From positions 1,116,001 to 1,180,000 of the forward strand of contig NZ_JQMW01000011.1 of NCBI RefSeq assembly GCF_000744935.1: a stretch of 64,000 nucleotides of DNA. The letters run 5' to 3'. Below, one piece after another: positions 53,094 to 62,347 of the stretch. The position numbers and the translations under genes are program-made. This DNA is from Clostridium sp. KNHs214 (GTDB lineage Bacteria > Bacillota > Clostridia > Clostridiales > Clostridiaceae). Under the pieces are notes generated by a model, which did not search any database, was not told the DNA's origin, and saw only the letters and a program-made list of their open reading frames with translations. Position 1 is the stretch's first letter. Every line of letters starts with the position of its first letter.

Positions 53094-54086
53094 TTAAGCT
53101 TTTCTATTTCCTCGGAAATCTTCTATCAGCTTTCTTATGTTAAAAATGCTATCCATAATACCCATTATGAAGTAAATACTACTAATTCTAAATATAAAAG
53201 TAATTAAAATTATTATGAACATCTTAGTTTTTGAAATTTTATACTTATATTTTAATAAATAAACTATTACAGATATACCTAGTATAAAGAAAATAAATCC
53301 ACCAACAATAGTGGCTGTATATAAAATATATTCAGATCCAGGTACACTTTTAGATTTCATTATTACTCCAATAGCCATAAATCCTATGGTAATAGCTGCC
53401 ACCTTATCATTTACATGCCAACTAGTAAAATTCTTAATTTTGTTTATTTTAATATTCAATTTACTTAATATAGTTCCTGCCACTATATAATTTATAAAAG
53501 AAAATATCATAGCTATTACCATCATATATCCTGGAAAAGTATGAATTATTAATTCTCTAGTTAATTTAGGCATTTTATTTCGTAGTTCTAGAAGTTTATC
53601 TTCGCCTATTCCAAGCTGCTTATATTGTTCTAAAACTAATTTCATTTTTTCATTATACATTTTTACAGTTTCATCTATAGCACTAGATAAGTCTACATTA
53701 AAAATAAACTTGCTTGCTAAAAAAAATGCCAAAAACATTCCAACAATGTATGCAATTGCCGTGGTTATTAAAGTATACAATACAGATTTTTCTTTTTTTA
53801 TACTATACCCTAATGCCAGCCCTGGCAAAACATCTAAGCATATAAATACAAATGCTGCCCATACGTTACCTATTAAAATTATGCATATAAAACTAGATAT
53901 TACAGCTAATATAGTAACTTTAAAATCATGCCTTATAAATAGTATACTCACTATCAAAGGTACAATTACTACTCCCAAAAACTCGAAAAATGGTAAATAT
54001 AAATTTGCTGCAGTAGCTATAACTATTAATACACTAAGTAATGCTGCTTCGACCATAGATTTTGTACGTATATTTTTATTTTTCAT
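53094..54086 (-). CDS. DUF2232 (YybS-like) membrane protein
   Basis: 330 residues with about eight hydrophobic segments. Gene position just upstream of gdpP, and the segment EAALLSVLIVIATAANLYLPFFEFLGVVIVPLIVSILFIRHD, identify the YybS/DUF2232 family. Function is uncertain; the fold is related to ECF S components. It precedes gdpP by 25 bases. Confidence 0.9.
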   Translation of the reverse strand: MKNKNIRTKSMVEAALLSVLIVIATAANLYLPFFEFLGVVIVPLIVSILFIRHDFKVTILAVISSFICIILIGNVWAAFVFICLDVLPGLALGYSIKKEKSVLYTLITTAIAYIVGMFLAFFLASKFIFNVDLSSAIDETVKMYNEKMKLVLEQYKQLGIGEDKLLELRNKMPKLTRELIIHTFPGYMMVIAMIFSFINYIVAGTILSKLNIKINKIKNFTSWHVNDKVAAITIGFMAIGVIMKSKSVPGSEYILYTATIVGGFIFFILGISVIVYLLKYKYKISKTKMFIIILITFIFRISSIYFIMGIMDSIFNIRKLIEDFRGNRKA

Positions 54087-54096
54087 ATGTCCTCCA

Positions 54097-54414
54097 CTAT
54101 TCTCTCTTTTTTAGATGATTATACAGTCTACTTAAATCTTTCCCATCTTTTTCTACTTCATCTTCTTCTATTATGCCCAATTTTAATTTATCTTTTATCT
54201 CTTCGTCTATAGTTATAAAAGAATATCCTAGTCTATCTCCTATGACGTATAATAATATTATTGCACCTGAAATACAGTTTAAAATAGCATTTTGAGCTAC
54301 ATTACTCCCCTTGGTCAGCAGTTTAAAAAATTGCCCTATGACACATAGTAAATCAGCTTTCAAGCTTTCTATAATTTTAATATTTGCCATTATATTAAAA
54401 TCGTCCTTTTTCAT
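54097..54414 (-). CDS. MazG-like family protein
   Basis: 105 residues: MANIKIIESLKADLLCVIGQFFKLLTKGSNVAQNAILNCISGAIILLYVIGDRLGY is the helical core of the clostridial MazG-like family found in this gene neighbourhood; the EExxE metal sites of true MazG pyrophosphatases are not complete, so activity is doubtful. It starts the operon running to dnaB. The gene is separated from rpsR by that gene's terminator. Confidence 0.82.
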   Translation of the reverse strand: MKKDDFNIMANIKIIESLKADLLCVIGQFFKLLTKGSNVAQNAILNCISGAIILLYVIGDRLGYSFITIDEEIKDKLKLGIIEEDEVEKDGKDLSRLYNHLKKRE

Positions 54415-54480
54415 AGTATACCATCCCCTTTCCCACCTATATATTATATTTTAGTTATTTCCTCATATTTATGCAACGTT

Positions 54481-54512
54481 AAAATAAAAAGCAACACCAA
54501 AAGGTGTTGCTT
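54481..54512 (-). terminator. Terminator of rpsF-ssb-rpsR
   Basis: AAGCAACACC/GGTGTTGCTT stem with a four-base loop and a minus-strand TTTTTATTTT tail. Confidence 0.92.
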
Positions 54513-54522
54513 AAATTCTTTA

Positions 54523-54759
54523 CTATTCAGTAGTAAATGGTAATAATGCTATATTCCTTGATCTCTTTATAGCAATTGTCAATTCTCTTTGGTGTTTAGC
54601 ACAGTTTCCAGAAATTCTTCTTGGAAGTATCTTTCCTCTTTCTGTTATGTACTTTTTAAGAGTATTGATATCTTTGTAGTCTATAACTTTTGCTTTATCA
54701 GCACAGAAAGTACAAACTTTTTTTCTTCTTCTTTTAACTCTTTTACGTTCATTTGCCAT
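54523..54759 (-). CDS. rpsR: 30S ribosomal protein S18
   Basis: 78 residues from the ATG at 54,759, nine bases after [29 protein letters not shown] and the [47 protein letters not shown] core are typical. The CxxC pair keeps the zinc-type form. Third gene of the conserved rpsF-ssb-rpsR operon. Confidence 0.98.
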   Translation of the reverse strand: MANERKRVKRRRKKVCTFCADKAKVIDYKDINTLKKYITERGKILPRRISGNCAKHQRELTIAIKRSRNIALLPFTTE

Positions 54760-54788
54760 CTCCAAATACCTCCTTACCTTTTTTTAAA

Positions 54789-55241
54789 TTAGAACGGGAT
54801 ATCCTCATCATCCATTGGAGTTATATCCTCATCAAAACTTTGTTCCTTTGACTCTTCCGTTGAGAAATTATCAAAAGATCCATTATACTCAGAATTATTG
54901 CTTGACATTGATGATTTATTTCCATTTCCCCACTCAAGGAATTGGACTTCTTCAGCTACAACCTCAGTGACATATCTTCTAGTGCCATCTTTAGCTTCGT
55001 AACTTCTTGTTTGAATTCTTCCACTAATTCCTATAAGCCTTCCTTTGCTCATATAGTTAGCAGTTGATTCTGCTTGTTTACCCCATACCACAATTGGAAT
55101 AAAATCCGCTTCTGGCTGCCCTGGACTTTTAAATCTTCTGTCTACAGCAATTGTAAAAGTAGTAACTGCTGTGCCTGAACCTTGGATAAATCTAAGCTCT
55201 GGGTCTTTTGTGAGTCTTCCGATTAATACAACCTTATTCAT
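54789..55241 (-). CDS. ssb: Single-stranded DNA-binding protein
   Basis: 150 residues from the ATG at 55,241. An OB fold (1-105, [35 protein letters not shown]), a disordered linker rich in Asn/Ser, and the C-terminal protein-docking tip DDEDIPF are all present. It coats single-stranded DNA and recruits partners through the tip. Between rpsF and rpsR. Confidence 0.97.
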   Translation of the reverse strand: MNKVVLIGRLTKDPELRFIQGSGTAVTTFTIAVDRRFKSPGQPEADFIPIVVWGKQAESTANYMSKGRLIGISGRIQTRSYEAKDGTRRYVTEVVAEEVQFLEWGNGNKSSMSSNNSEYNGSFDNFSTEESKEQSFDEDITPMDDEDIPF

Positions 55242-55252
55242 CAAAACACCAC

Positions 55253-55540
55253 CTAGTTTTCTTGATTAGTTATTAAGTGTCTTATAACACTGTCAGCAAT
55301 TCTGAAGTTTCTGTCTAATTCTTTTGGTAGATCAGCATCTGCAGAGAAGTTGATTAGGACATATGTTCCTTCGTTAACTTTTGCGATTTCGTAAGCAAGC
55401 TTTCTCTTACCCCAAACGTCAACGTTATCGATTTGTCCTCCACCATTTTCTATAACACCTTTGAATTTCTCAATATTAGCATTAAGAGCTTCTTCATCTA
55501 ATGATGGGTGTAATATAAATAGAGCTTCATATTTTCTCAT
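55253..55540 (-). CDS. rpsF: 30S ribosomal protein S6
   Basis: 95 residues from the ATG at 55,540; the upstream GTG lies inside the GGAGGTG ribosome site. [52 protein letters not shown] is the typical S6 fold. First gene of the operon. S6-S18 can repress this operon by binding its leader. Confidence 0.97.
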   Translation of the reverse strand: MRKYEALFILHPSLDEEALNANIEKFKGVIENGGGQIDNVDVWGKRKLAYEIAKVNEGTYVLINFSADADLPKELDRNFRIADSVIRHLITNQEN

Positions 55541-55559
55541 TACGTTCACCTCCTCCCTC

Positions 55560-55612
55560 TGGACTAACGGCCGTAATATCTTAATGTATTACAGCAGGGA
55601 TTACATCAATAT
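55560..55612 (-). promoter_or_regulatory. rpsF leader, possible S6:S18 autoregulatory hairpin
   Basis: The minus-strand leader has a GTAATAC/GTATTAC-like stem (55,573-55,592) and a CTGC...GGCCG segment near the ribosome site. The position fits the known S6:S18-responsive rpsF leader, whose binding site includes a bulged CCG; my structure match is only partial. Confidence 0.4.
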
Positions 55613-55650
55613 ATTTTAACACTGGTACAAATAAAAAGCAAGGATTTATT

Positions 55651-55845
55651 TTAGGAACTTTTCGGTTCCTCCAATACCTTCTTCATATTCTTTTCGAATT
55701 TATTTCTTTCAATCATAACTATCCTACCACATTTCACACACTTTATCTTTATGTCTGCTCCCATTCTTATTATTTCCCACTGATTAGCCCCACAAGGATG
55801 ACCTTTTTTCATCTCTACTATGTATCCAATATCAAATTGTTTCAT
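55651..55845 (-). CDS. DUF951 family protein
   Basis: 64 residues from the ATG at 55,845; the upstream GTG belongs to the AAGGGGTG ribosome site. MKQFDIGYIVEMKKGHPCGANQWEIIRMGADIKIKCVKCGRIVMIERNKFEKNMKKV is the DUF951 signature, with Cys at PCG and the CVKC pair that may bind zinc. It commonly lies upstream of the rpsF or mscS region in clostridia. Function unknown. Confidence 0.92.
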   Translation of the reverse strand: MKQFDIGYIVEMKKGHPCGANQWEIIRMGADIKIKCVKCGRIVMIERNKFEKNMKKVLEEPKSS

Positions 55846-56064
55846 TTTTTTCACCCCTTACTATAACTTTTATCAGCTATAAATTACCAATTACATCTAT
55901 TAATTCTTTCCTTTTGTGATGATATTATACCATAGGGCAGTAAAAATAATAAAGTGAAACTTAAGCAAAGGACAAAATCTATAATTTTATAAAAGTGGCT
56001 TACTCAGCTAAAAATAAAGCCATGTTTCCACTAAAAATAGTATTATAGTTAGCTCTAATATAAC

Positions 56065-56166
56065 AAGGAGCTGTCGCACTAAGAATAAATCCTACAATAT
56101 ATTGTCTTAACTTTAAACTTGCAAAACAATATATTGCATGTGAATTCCTTAATACAACAGCCCCTT
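56065..56166. repeat. 100-bp palindromic element, copy 2
   Basis: Opposite orientation to the copy at 2,457. AAGGAGCTGTCGCACTAAG on the left, CTTAATACAACAGCCCCTT on the right, inner CAATATATTG arms on both sides. The stem arms have drifted in step between copies (TGTGGCA/TGCCACA against TGTCGCA/TACAACA, the latter partly unpaired). The remaining gap 55,855-56,064 shows nothing else. Confidence 0.75.
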
Positions 56167-56241
56167 AAAAATGTAATTCTATTATGATTTTCATAGCTTT
56201 GCTCAACATAAATATGCACAATGGTAAAACACAATATGTAA

Positions 56242-56490
56242 TTACATTATAACTTCTACCTTTTCACCATCTTTTAAGTATATATTCTTAGTGTTCATTT
56301 TATTTTCTTCAACTAATTTTTTTATACTTTCTATACAAGCTTCCGTTACTTTTAAACTTATGCCACAGCTTTTGGTTATATATGTTGGTGTTGGAATCAC
56401 TTGTACCTTTAATTCATTTTCTTTTGCAACCTTTTCTCCGTTCATAGCCTCATGCGTGTTTTGAAAAGTTACAACATAATATTTATCCAT
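56242..56490 (-). CDS. DUF3343 family protein
   Basis: 82 residues, MDKYYVVTFQNTHEAMNGEKVAKENELKVQVIPTPTYITKSCGISLKV, the DUF3343 family of short proteins that in anaerobes frequently sit beside YedF and selenium- or sulfur-transfer genes. A single conserved Cys (in SCGIS) is present. Complete. It lies about 90 bases after yedF in the same direction, so co-transcription is likely. Confidence 0.88.
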   Translation of the reverse strand: MDKYYVVTFQNTHEAMNGEKVAKENELKVQVIPTPTYITKSCGISLKVTEACIESIKKLVEENKMNTKNIYLKDGEKVEVIM

Positions 56491-56583
56491 ATTTTACCAC
56501 CTTCGTAATTCTATATGATTTCTAACCTTATTATATTACTTTGCATAATTCCTACAAAATGGACATCATAGTATCTATATAGT

Positions 56584-57177
56584 TTATAGTTTCACTATTT
56601 TGTCTGATGTATTCATTGTTTCTACTATTGAGTACATATTGCTTATTTCTCCAATTTTTAATTGTTCTTTAATTTTGTAGAAATCAAGACATGTTCCACA
56701 TACTTGAATTTTAACTCCTCTTTCCTCCAATTTACTTAAACTTTCTAATACTTCTGATCCCTCTACTGTTAACTTTACTCCAGCATTTACAAATATTAAA
56801 TCTGTAGGAATTACATCTGCCTCTGAAAGTGCAAATAAATAACTTTTTATTAATATATTTCCTAAATCTTCATGTCCATTTCCTAATTTATTGTCCATTA
56901 TTGCTATGGTAAATTTAGTATTTTTATTTCCTTTGTTTTCCTCTTTACAACCAGTAGAACCTTCTCCTTTTACTATGTTTACATAGTAAAATCCTTCTTT
57001 TTCTTCTGCATTAGCTTCAAATCCATTGTTTTGTGCAAATTTTAGTACATTATTTTTAGCAACTTCATTATCTACTACAGTAGTAGCTTCTCCACTTTCT
57101 ATAGAATCAAAATATTTTTTTGTACTTACAACTGGTATCGGACAATTCATTCCCTTACAATCTATTATCTTTGCCAT
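56584..57177 (-). CDS. yedF: Sulfurtransferase-like selenium metabolism protein YedF
   Basis: 197 residues: an N-terminal TusA-like domain (1-70) with the active Cys12 in CKGMNCPIPVV, and a C-terminal DsrE-like domain (about 85-197) with QVCGTCLDFY, as in YedF of selenium-using anaerobes. It is believed to handle reactive sulfur or selenium as persulfide or perselenide. Divergent from a class V aminotransferase that could supply the chalcogen. Confidence 0.92.
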   Translation of the reverse strand: MAKIIDCKGMNCPIPVVSTKKYFDSIESGEATTVVDNEVAKNNVLKFAQNNGFEANAEEKEGFYYVNIVKGEGSTGCKEENKGNKNTKFTIAIMDNKLGNGHEDLGNILIKSYLFALSEADVIPTDLIFVNAGVKLTVEGSEVLESLSKLEERGVKIQVCGTCLDFYKIKEQLKIGEISNMYSIVETMNTSDKIVKL

Positions 57178-57420
57178 AATAACCCTCCTAAAATATAAAC
57201 ATATTATTTGAAATATTACTAATCCTATTGTACTTACTTCAGATTTTAAACTATAATTGTAGTATACTTATCATCAAATCTTCAATTTTCATTATATCAA
57301 AGATTTTTAACTTGGTTATGGGTTTTATACATATTCCAATATCTATTATAAATTCAAATAGATGCTTCGTTTTCTATTTATATATCAAATACACTTTTGG
57401 ATTAATGGAGGTTTTTTTAA

Positions 57421-58575
57421 ATGAAAGTTTATTTAGATAATGCAGCTACAACTTTTCCAAAACCAGATACTGTAGTATCTTCTATAATGACATATATGAC
57501 ACAAGTTGGTTCTAATCCTGGAAGAGGAGCATCATCATCTTCTTTAGCAGGGAATAGAGTTGTTTTTCAATGCCGAGAAGCACTAGCTAATTTTTTTAAC
57601 TTCTCAAATATAGAAAACGTAATTTTTGCTTCAAATATTACTCAATCTTTAAACACTTTAATTAAAGGTGTAGTTGAAAAAGGTTGGCATGTAATAACAT
57701 CTTCAATGGATCATAACGCTTCTTTAAGACCACTTTCTTCTCTTAAAGAAAAGGGAATAATCGAACTTACTATATTAGATTGTTCTAAAGAAGGTTTTAT
57801 TGATGTAGATAATTTTAAAAAATCTATAAAAAGCAATACCAAATTAGTTGTTCTGTCCCATGCTTCCAATATAATAGGAACTATTCAACCTCTTGAGGAA
57901 ATAGGACGTATATGCAAAGAAAAAGGAATTTATTTAATAATAGATTCAGCTCAAACTGCTGGGGTTTTAAATTTAGATTTTCAAAAATTAAATTGTAATG
58001 CTTTAGCTTTTACAGGTCATAAAAGTTTATTAGGTCCTCAAGGCATAGGTGGTTTCATTATAGATGACAAACTTAACGAAATCACAAAACCTTTTATAGA
58101 AGGTGGCACTGGAAGCGTATCTTCTAATGTAATACAACCAGATTTTTTACCTGACAAATTTGAAAGTGGAACTATGAATACCCCTGGCATAGCTGGACTT
58201 CTTGCAGGAATTAATTTTATAAATGAAAAAGGACTTAAATACATAAGGGAGTATGAAGAGGATTTATGCAAAAAATTTATAAATAACGTGTTAAACATAG
58301 ATACTGTAGAAGTTTATGGAATTAGAGATGTTTCTTCAAGAACCTCCACAATATCTATAAATTCTTCAAAAATAGATAATGCAGAACTAGGATTTATACT
58401 AGACAATGAGTTTGGTATAATTACACGAACTGGTTTACATTGTGCACCTTTAGCTCACAAAACTATAGGTACTTATCCTAGTGGCACTATCAGATTCAGT
58501 TTTGGTTTATTTAATGATGAAAAAGACGTGGACTATACTTTAAGTTGTATAAATAAAGTTATAAAGAGGTTTTAG
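57421..58575 (+). CDS. Cysteine desulfurase-like class V aminotransferase
   Basis: 384 residues. MKVYLDNAATTFPKPDTV is the family start; the PLP-binding lysine is in FTGHKSLLGPQGIGG, and the Cys of GLHCAPLAHKTIGTYPSGTIRFS near residue 342 is where NifS/SufS-type enzymes carry persulfide. This fits the group often found with YedF and SelD (TIGR01977-type). It may deliver sulfur or selenium to YedF; context supports it but the reaction is inferred. Ribosome site GGAGG. Confidence 0.88.
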   Translation: MKVYLDNAATTFPKPDTVVSSIMTYMTQVGSNPGRGASSSSLAGNRVVFQCREALANFFNFSNIENVIFASNITQSLNTLIKGVVEKGWHVITSSMDHNASLRPLSSLKEKGIIELTILDCSKEGFIDVDNFKKSIKSNTKLVVLSHASNIIGTIQPLEEIGRICKEKGIYLIIDSAQTAGVLNLDFQKLNCNALAFTGHKSLLGPQGIGGFIIDDKLNEITKPFIEGGTGSVSSNVIQPDFLPDKFESGTMNTPGIAGLLAGINFINEKGLKYIREYEEDLCKKFINNVLNIDTVEVYGIRDVSSRTSTISINSSKIDNAELGFILDNEFGIITRTGLHCAPLAHKTIGTYPSGTIRFSFGLFNDEKDVDYTLSCINKVIKRF

Positions 58576-58623
58576 ATTATGCCCCAAATTTCATAAATAA
58601 AGTTATAAAAAGGATGTGATAAC

Positions 58624-59676
58624 TTGAATAACTTACTTGAAAGGTTAGATAGGACTATTCTCTTTGTAGTAATATATACCCTTGTTTTTATACTATTTTT
58701 TGCAACCATAGGCTATACACTTCCATTTGTACTAGGTATTTTATTTGCTATTTTATTACAAAAACCCGTAAAATTTTTAATGAATAAATTTAAAATAGAG
58801 TCTTGGCTTTCTTCTCTAATAGTTACTATAATATTTTTTGCAATAATTGTAACCATACTTTCTTTAGGTATTACATCACTCACATCAGAAAGCATACAAC
58901 TAGGCAAAAATATACAAACTTATATTACTAAAAATTCAGATGAGATAATGGGCTTTTTTAATAATTTGGAAACAAACTATCATCATTTAGACCCTTCTAT
59001 AATATCTACTATAGAAAAGAATCTTTCAAGTTTTACATCAAAAAGCCTTAATTTCACAGTAGCATTTACCAAAAAAGCGCTATCTTTATTTTTGATTTTT
59101 CTAACTAAAATACCGTACACCATTATGGTAATATTATTTACTTTGCTTTCAACTTACTTTTTTACCAAAGACCTTTCCGCTGCAAAAGATAAGATATTTA
59201 ATCTTTTACCCGAAAGCAAATCAAATAGATTATACAGTATAGTGTTGGAATCTAAAAAAATGTTATCAAATTATATAGCATCTTATTTATTTATAATATC
59301 CATAACATTTTTAGAAACTCTTATTGGATTTTTAATATTTAAAGTTAAGTATGCTGTACTTTTAAGTGTTATTTGCGGATTTTTTGATCTATTGCCAGTA
59401 CTAGGTATAGGGGCTATTTACATTCCATTAGCTATAATATATTTCCTTTCTAAAAACTATGTTGCAGCAATAGGCATATTAATTTTATATGGAATAGTTT
59501 CTGTTATAAGACAAATAATAGAGCCAAAAATAGTTTCTTCATCATTAGGTCTTCATCCTGTAGCTGTATTAGCCGCCATATTTATTGGTCTTAAAGCTAA
59601 TGGTATAGGTGGAATGTTTTTCTGCATATTCTTAGTTGTTTTCTATAATATATTAAAAAAAGTTGAGGTTTTATAG
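58624..59676 (+). CDS. ytvI: Sporulation integral membrane protein YtvI (AI-2E family fold)
   Basis: 350 residues, about eight hydrophobic segments: two at the N-terminus, a soluble stretch (about 95-145), then the rest. Segments YTIMVILFTLLSTYFFTKDLSAAKDKI and GFFDLLPVLGIGAIYIPLA with the final LKANGIGGMFFCIFLVV are typical of YtvI/AI-2E proteins. Sporulation-linked in Bacillus; transport role unknown. TTG start after AAAGGATGTG, the same arrangement as pgsA. Confidence 0.88.
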   Translation: MNNLLERLDRTILFVVIYTLVFILFFATIGYTLPFVLGILFAILLQKPVKFLMNKFKIESWLSSLIVTIIFFAIIVTILSLGITSLTSESIQLGKNIQTYITKNSDEIMGFFNNLETNYHHLDPSIISTIEKNLSSFTSKSLNFTVAFTKKALSLFLIFLTKIPYTIMVILFTLLSTYFFTKDLSAAKDKIFNLLPESKSNRLYSIVLESKKMLSNYIASYLFIISITFLETLIGFLIFKVKYAVLLSVICGFFDLLPVLGIGAIYIPLAIIYFLSKNYVAAIGILILYGIVSVIRQIIEPKIVSSSLGLHPVAVLAAIFIGLKANGIGGMFFCIFLVVFYNILKKVEVL

Positions 59677-59724
59677 TATATAACATCTTCCCTTTGTTAA
59701 TAATTAGAAGGGGAGGTGTTTTTT

Positions 59725-60315
59725 ATGAATAATAAAATTATTTTAGATACGTCCGAAGGAAATTGTATATTTAAATTAAGAGACATATTAAGTGAACAAA
59801 TAACCTATGCTTTAAATTCACAAAAACAAATTGCCATTTTGTGCATTGGAACCGATAGATCCACTGGAGATTCTTTGGGACCATTGGTAGGTGATAAATT
59901 AAAATTTTTAGTAAGGGATAAGGTCGCCCTATATGGTAATTTAGAAAAACCTGTTCATGCTAAGAATTTAAATGAAAATCTTCAAGATATTAAAGATACT
60001 TTGGAAAATCCTTTTATAATAGCTATAGATGCTTCTTTAGGTAATATCTCCAATGTAGGAAATGTTATTGTTGAAAAAGGTCCATTACTTCCGGGGGCCG
60101 CATTAAATAAAAATCTTTCCCCTGTTGGTAATGTAAGTATAAAGGGTATAGTAAATATTTCCGGAAACTTAGAATTTCTAGTGCTTCAAAACACTAGGTT
60201 ATATACAGTTATGAATCTAGCCGACATAATTTCAAAGGGCCTGTATCATTCTATTTTAAAAACAATAGGAGGTCCAAAATTACATAAAGAATCCTTAGAA
60301 GATTTGGCAAAATAA
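59725..60315 (+). CDS. yyaC: Spore protease YyaC
   Basis: 196 residues from the ATG at 59,725 (GGGGAGGTG lies seven bases before it). ILCIGTDRSTGDSLGPLVGDKL, AIDASLGNI, GPLLPGAALNKNLSPVGNVSIKGIVN and NLADIISKGL match YyaC, related to the GPR germination protease and hydrogenase maturation protease folds. A putative spore protease conserved near parB. No SASP gene nearby is confirmed. Confidence 0.9.
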   Translation: MNNKIILDTSEGNCIFKLRDILSEQITYALNSQKQIAILCIGTDRSTGDSLGPLVGDKLKFLVRDKVALYGNLEKPVHAKNLNENLQDIKDTLENPFIIAIDASLGNISNVGNVIVEKGPLLPGAALNKNLSPVGNVSIKGIVNISGNLEFLVLQNTRLYTVMNLADIISKGLYHSILKTIGGPKLHKESLEDLAK

Positions 60316-60390
60316 CCAAATTATTTTAATACTTAACATATTGGATATGCCTATATTTATTTGTGATAGGGATAAAATAATCTATTGTAA

Positions 60391-60406
60391 TGTTTCACGT
60401 GAAACA
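60391..60406. promoter_or_regulatory. parS centromere site 1
   Basis: Perfect 16-bp palindrome TGTTTCACGTGAAACA, the Spo0J/ParB consensus of Firmicutes, in the gap between yyaC and the YkuS-like gene. Confidence 0.97.
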
Positions 60407-60518
60407 TTTTTAAATATCTAATAATAACAAATACATAAAAATATCAATTAATTTTATAATATATAAAAATATATATTTATATTTTAGAAAAGAAATACAA
60501 CAGAATTTTTTATTTGCA

Positions 60519-60770
60519 TTAATATATAGAGCTATAAACCCTGTTAAATATTATTCTATCAATTTCATCTATAGTCTTTCTACCAGAATCAATTATTAGT
60601 GTGCCTTCAGCCTTTAGATTGTTTTCTAAATTAGTATCCATAAGACCGTGATTCTTTAAATCACATATTATAATATCACAAGCCTTTTCCTTATCATTAG
60701 TTACTTGGTAACCTCTATTTATTAATTCATTACTAATATACTGCATATCTTTAGGTACAAATATAATCAT
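60519..60770 (-). CDS. YkuS-like (UPF0180) protein
   Basis: 83 residues, MIIFVPKDMQYISNELINRGYQVTNDKEKACDIIICDLKNHGLMD..., matching the small YkuS/UPF0180 family of unknown function. An alpha/beta layout is apparent. The TnpB element lies immediately upstream, so its original promoter region may have been displaced. Complete. Confidence 0.85.
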   Translation of the reverse strand: MIIFVPKDMQYISNELINRGYQVTNDKEKACDIIICDLKNHGLMDTNLENNLKAEGTLIIDSGRKTIDEIDRIIFNRVYSSIY

Positions 60771-60799
60771 AATAAAAACCTGCTACTCAAAATATGGTC

Positions 60800-60933
60800 A
60801 AATGTATCCATATTGAGATTCTTACTGCTTCAACGTACTCTGTCTTGCCTAAGCTACTACAGTTTGTATAGCACTCCACAGTCGTTAATTCCCCAAATAG
60901 CCTTGGGTACACATATAAGTGCTTGTTTAATTA
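60800..60933 (-). ncRNA. Candidate omega-RNA at the 3' end of tnpB
   Basis: The 130 bases after the tnpB stop, read on the minus strand, contain GGCTATTTGGGG, TGTAGTAGCTTAGGCAAGAC and a final GAAGCAGTAAGAATCTC, close to the GAAGCAG-AATC/CCC scaffold end I associate with omega-RNAs of IS605/IS607 TnpB elements. The guide would be the bases following about 60,810. The element's right end is therefore near there. Inference from pattern only. Confidence 0.5.
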
Positions 60934-62100
60934 AGCTATCTTATATTCTTTAGCATTGGCTAAATTTATTGAAGCATTTAAATCTCTATCAATAAAAAGT
61001 CCACAACTGCATTTATAAACTCTATCAGATAGTTTTAAATCTTTCTTATATGCTCCACAACAGCTACACATTTTACTACTTGGATAGAATCTATCAACTA
61101 TTCTTATCTCAATATTATTTTGTTTGGCCTTTAAAATAAGCTTAGTTCTAAATTCATAAAACTTTTGCCCAGCAACCGCTTTAGCTAAATGTCTATTCTT
61201 CATCATTCCACTTACATTTAAATCTTCAATAGTTATAAAACTTGGTTTTTGTTTTATTAACTCATTCACTGTTTTATTTATGTAATTAGTTCTTATATTT
61301 GTAAGTCTTTGATGAAGTTTTTGTACCTTGACTATTTGTTTTTGGATATTTTGACGAGTAGCTTCTCCTTTCTCTTTTTTATTTCTTAATTTTAAACTTT
61401 CATATTTCCTTGAAAGCTTTCTTTGCTCACGTTTTAGTTTCTTTTCTTCTTTTTTAACTATTTTAGTTTTGTTAATATTCTTTTTAGTTAAACCATTATT
61501 ACAAATTGCAAAATCTTTTAGTCCAAGGTCTACGCCTATTCCTTCTGAATAAGGTTTATTATCTAATGTAATATCCTCTTCAACTAAAATTGAAACAAAA
61601 TATCTATCTGATTTTTGACTTACTGTACCGCTTTTAACTATGGAGTTAACTGGAATGTAGCCAAATTCTTTTAATCTAACCCAACCTAAAGTTGGAACTT
61701 TAACTCTATGTCTTTCAATAGTCCAATCTGTTTTATTGTTCTTTGGAAAATAAGCTTTAACATCTTGATTTTTCTTTTTCTTAAATTTAGGAAAGCCGCT
61801 TTCCCCTTTAAAAAATTTCTTAAATGCTTTTTCTCCATTCATAATGGCTTTTTTAGTAGCTTTGGAAGACACTTCTTTAATCCAAGCTTTGTCAGTATGA
61901 TTAGGAATATATTTGTTATTAAGCCATTTAGAAAAATCCATACCACTAATAAATTTTTTCTCTTTTTCGTAAACTTCTTTATTATGAGCAATATAAAAAT
62001 TGTATATGAACCTACTTACACCAATAGTTTGATGAATTTTAGTTATCTGTTCTTCTGTTGGTTTAATTTCTATTTTGTATGCTTTTTTCAACTTCTTCAT
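60931..62100 (-). CDS. tnpB: TnpB (IS200/IS605-IS607 RNA-guided endonuclease)
   Basis: 389 residues without interruption. HTH-like start KKAYKIEIKPTEEQITKIHQTIGVSRFIYNFYI, RuvC-I in GIGVDLGLKDF, RuvC-II Glu in FITIEDLNVSGMMKN, a zinc ribbon (CSCCGAYKKDLKLSDRVYKCSC) and RuvC-III in DRDLNASINLANA: all catalytic residues Asp, Glu, Asp are kept. It likely still cuts DNA using an omega-RNA overlapping its 3' end. The partner recombinase upstream is only a fragment. Ribosome site AAAGGAAG five bases before ATG. Confidence 0.93.
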   Translation of the reverse strand: MKKLKKAYKIEIKPTEEQITKIHQTIGVSRFIYNFYIAHNKEVYEKEKKFISGMDFSKWLNNKYIPNHTDKAWIKEVSSKATKKAIMNGEKAFKKFFKGESGFPKFKKKKNQDVKAYFPKNNKTDWTIERHRVKVPTLGWVRLKEFGYIPVNSIVKSGTVSQKSDRYFVSILVEEDITLDNKPYSEGIGVDLGLKDFAICNNGLTKKNINKTKIVKKEEKKLKREQRKLSRKYESLKLRNKKEKGEATRQNIQKQIVKVQKLHQRLTNIRTNYINKTVNELIKQKPSFITIEDLNVSGMMKNRHLAKAVAGQKFYEFRTKLILKAKQNNIEIRIVDRFYPSSKMCSCCGAYKKDLKLSDRVYKCSCGLFIDRDLNASINLANAKEYKIA

Positions 62101-62106
62101 CTTCCT

Positions 62107-62274
62107 TTATCTTTTTCTTATATTTTCTTTGTATTGCTCATAAGTATATTATCTTCTATTTGTTGGTGTTCTAAATACTTTTAATATTCCTTCGTTATCC
62201 CATCTTTGTAATGTTCTAACTGACACATTAATTAATTCTGCAAATTCATTTGCTTTATAGTTATTATTTTTCAA
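62107..62274 (-). pseudogene. IS607-type serine recombinase TnpA, N-terminal remnant with stop
   Basis: From TTG at 62,274 (site AAGGAAGTGAG) the frame reads YKANEFAELINVSVRTLQRWDNEGILKVFRTPTNRR, the MerR-like DNA-binding head of IS607 TnpA. A TAA at 62,149-62,151 replaces the Tyr expected in NRRYYTYEQY; the frame continues YTYEQYKENIRKR to a second stop. The catalytic serine domain is absent. This explains the orphan TnpB. Confidence 0.8.
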
Positions 62275-62347
62275 ATGTACTCACTTCCTTTTCATAAGTA
62301 CATTTACTATATTTAATTACTTTTATTTATATTTTAAATAACTAAAG

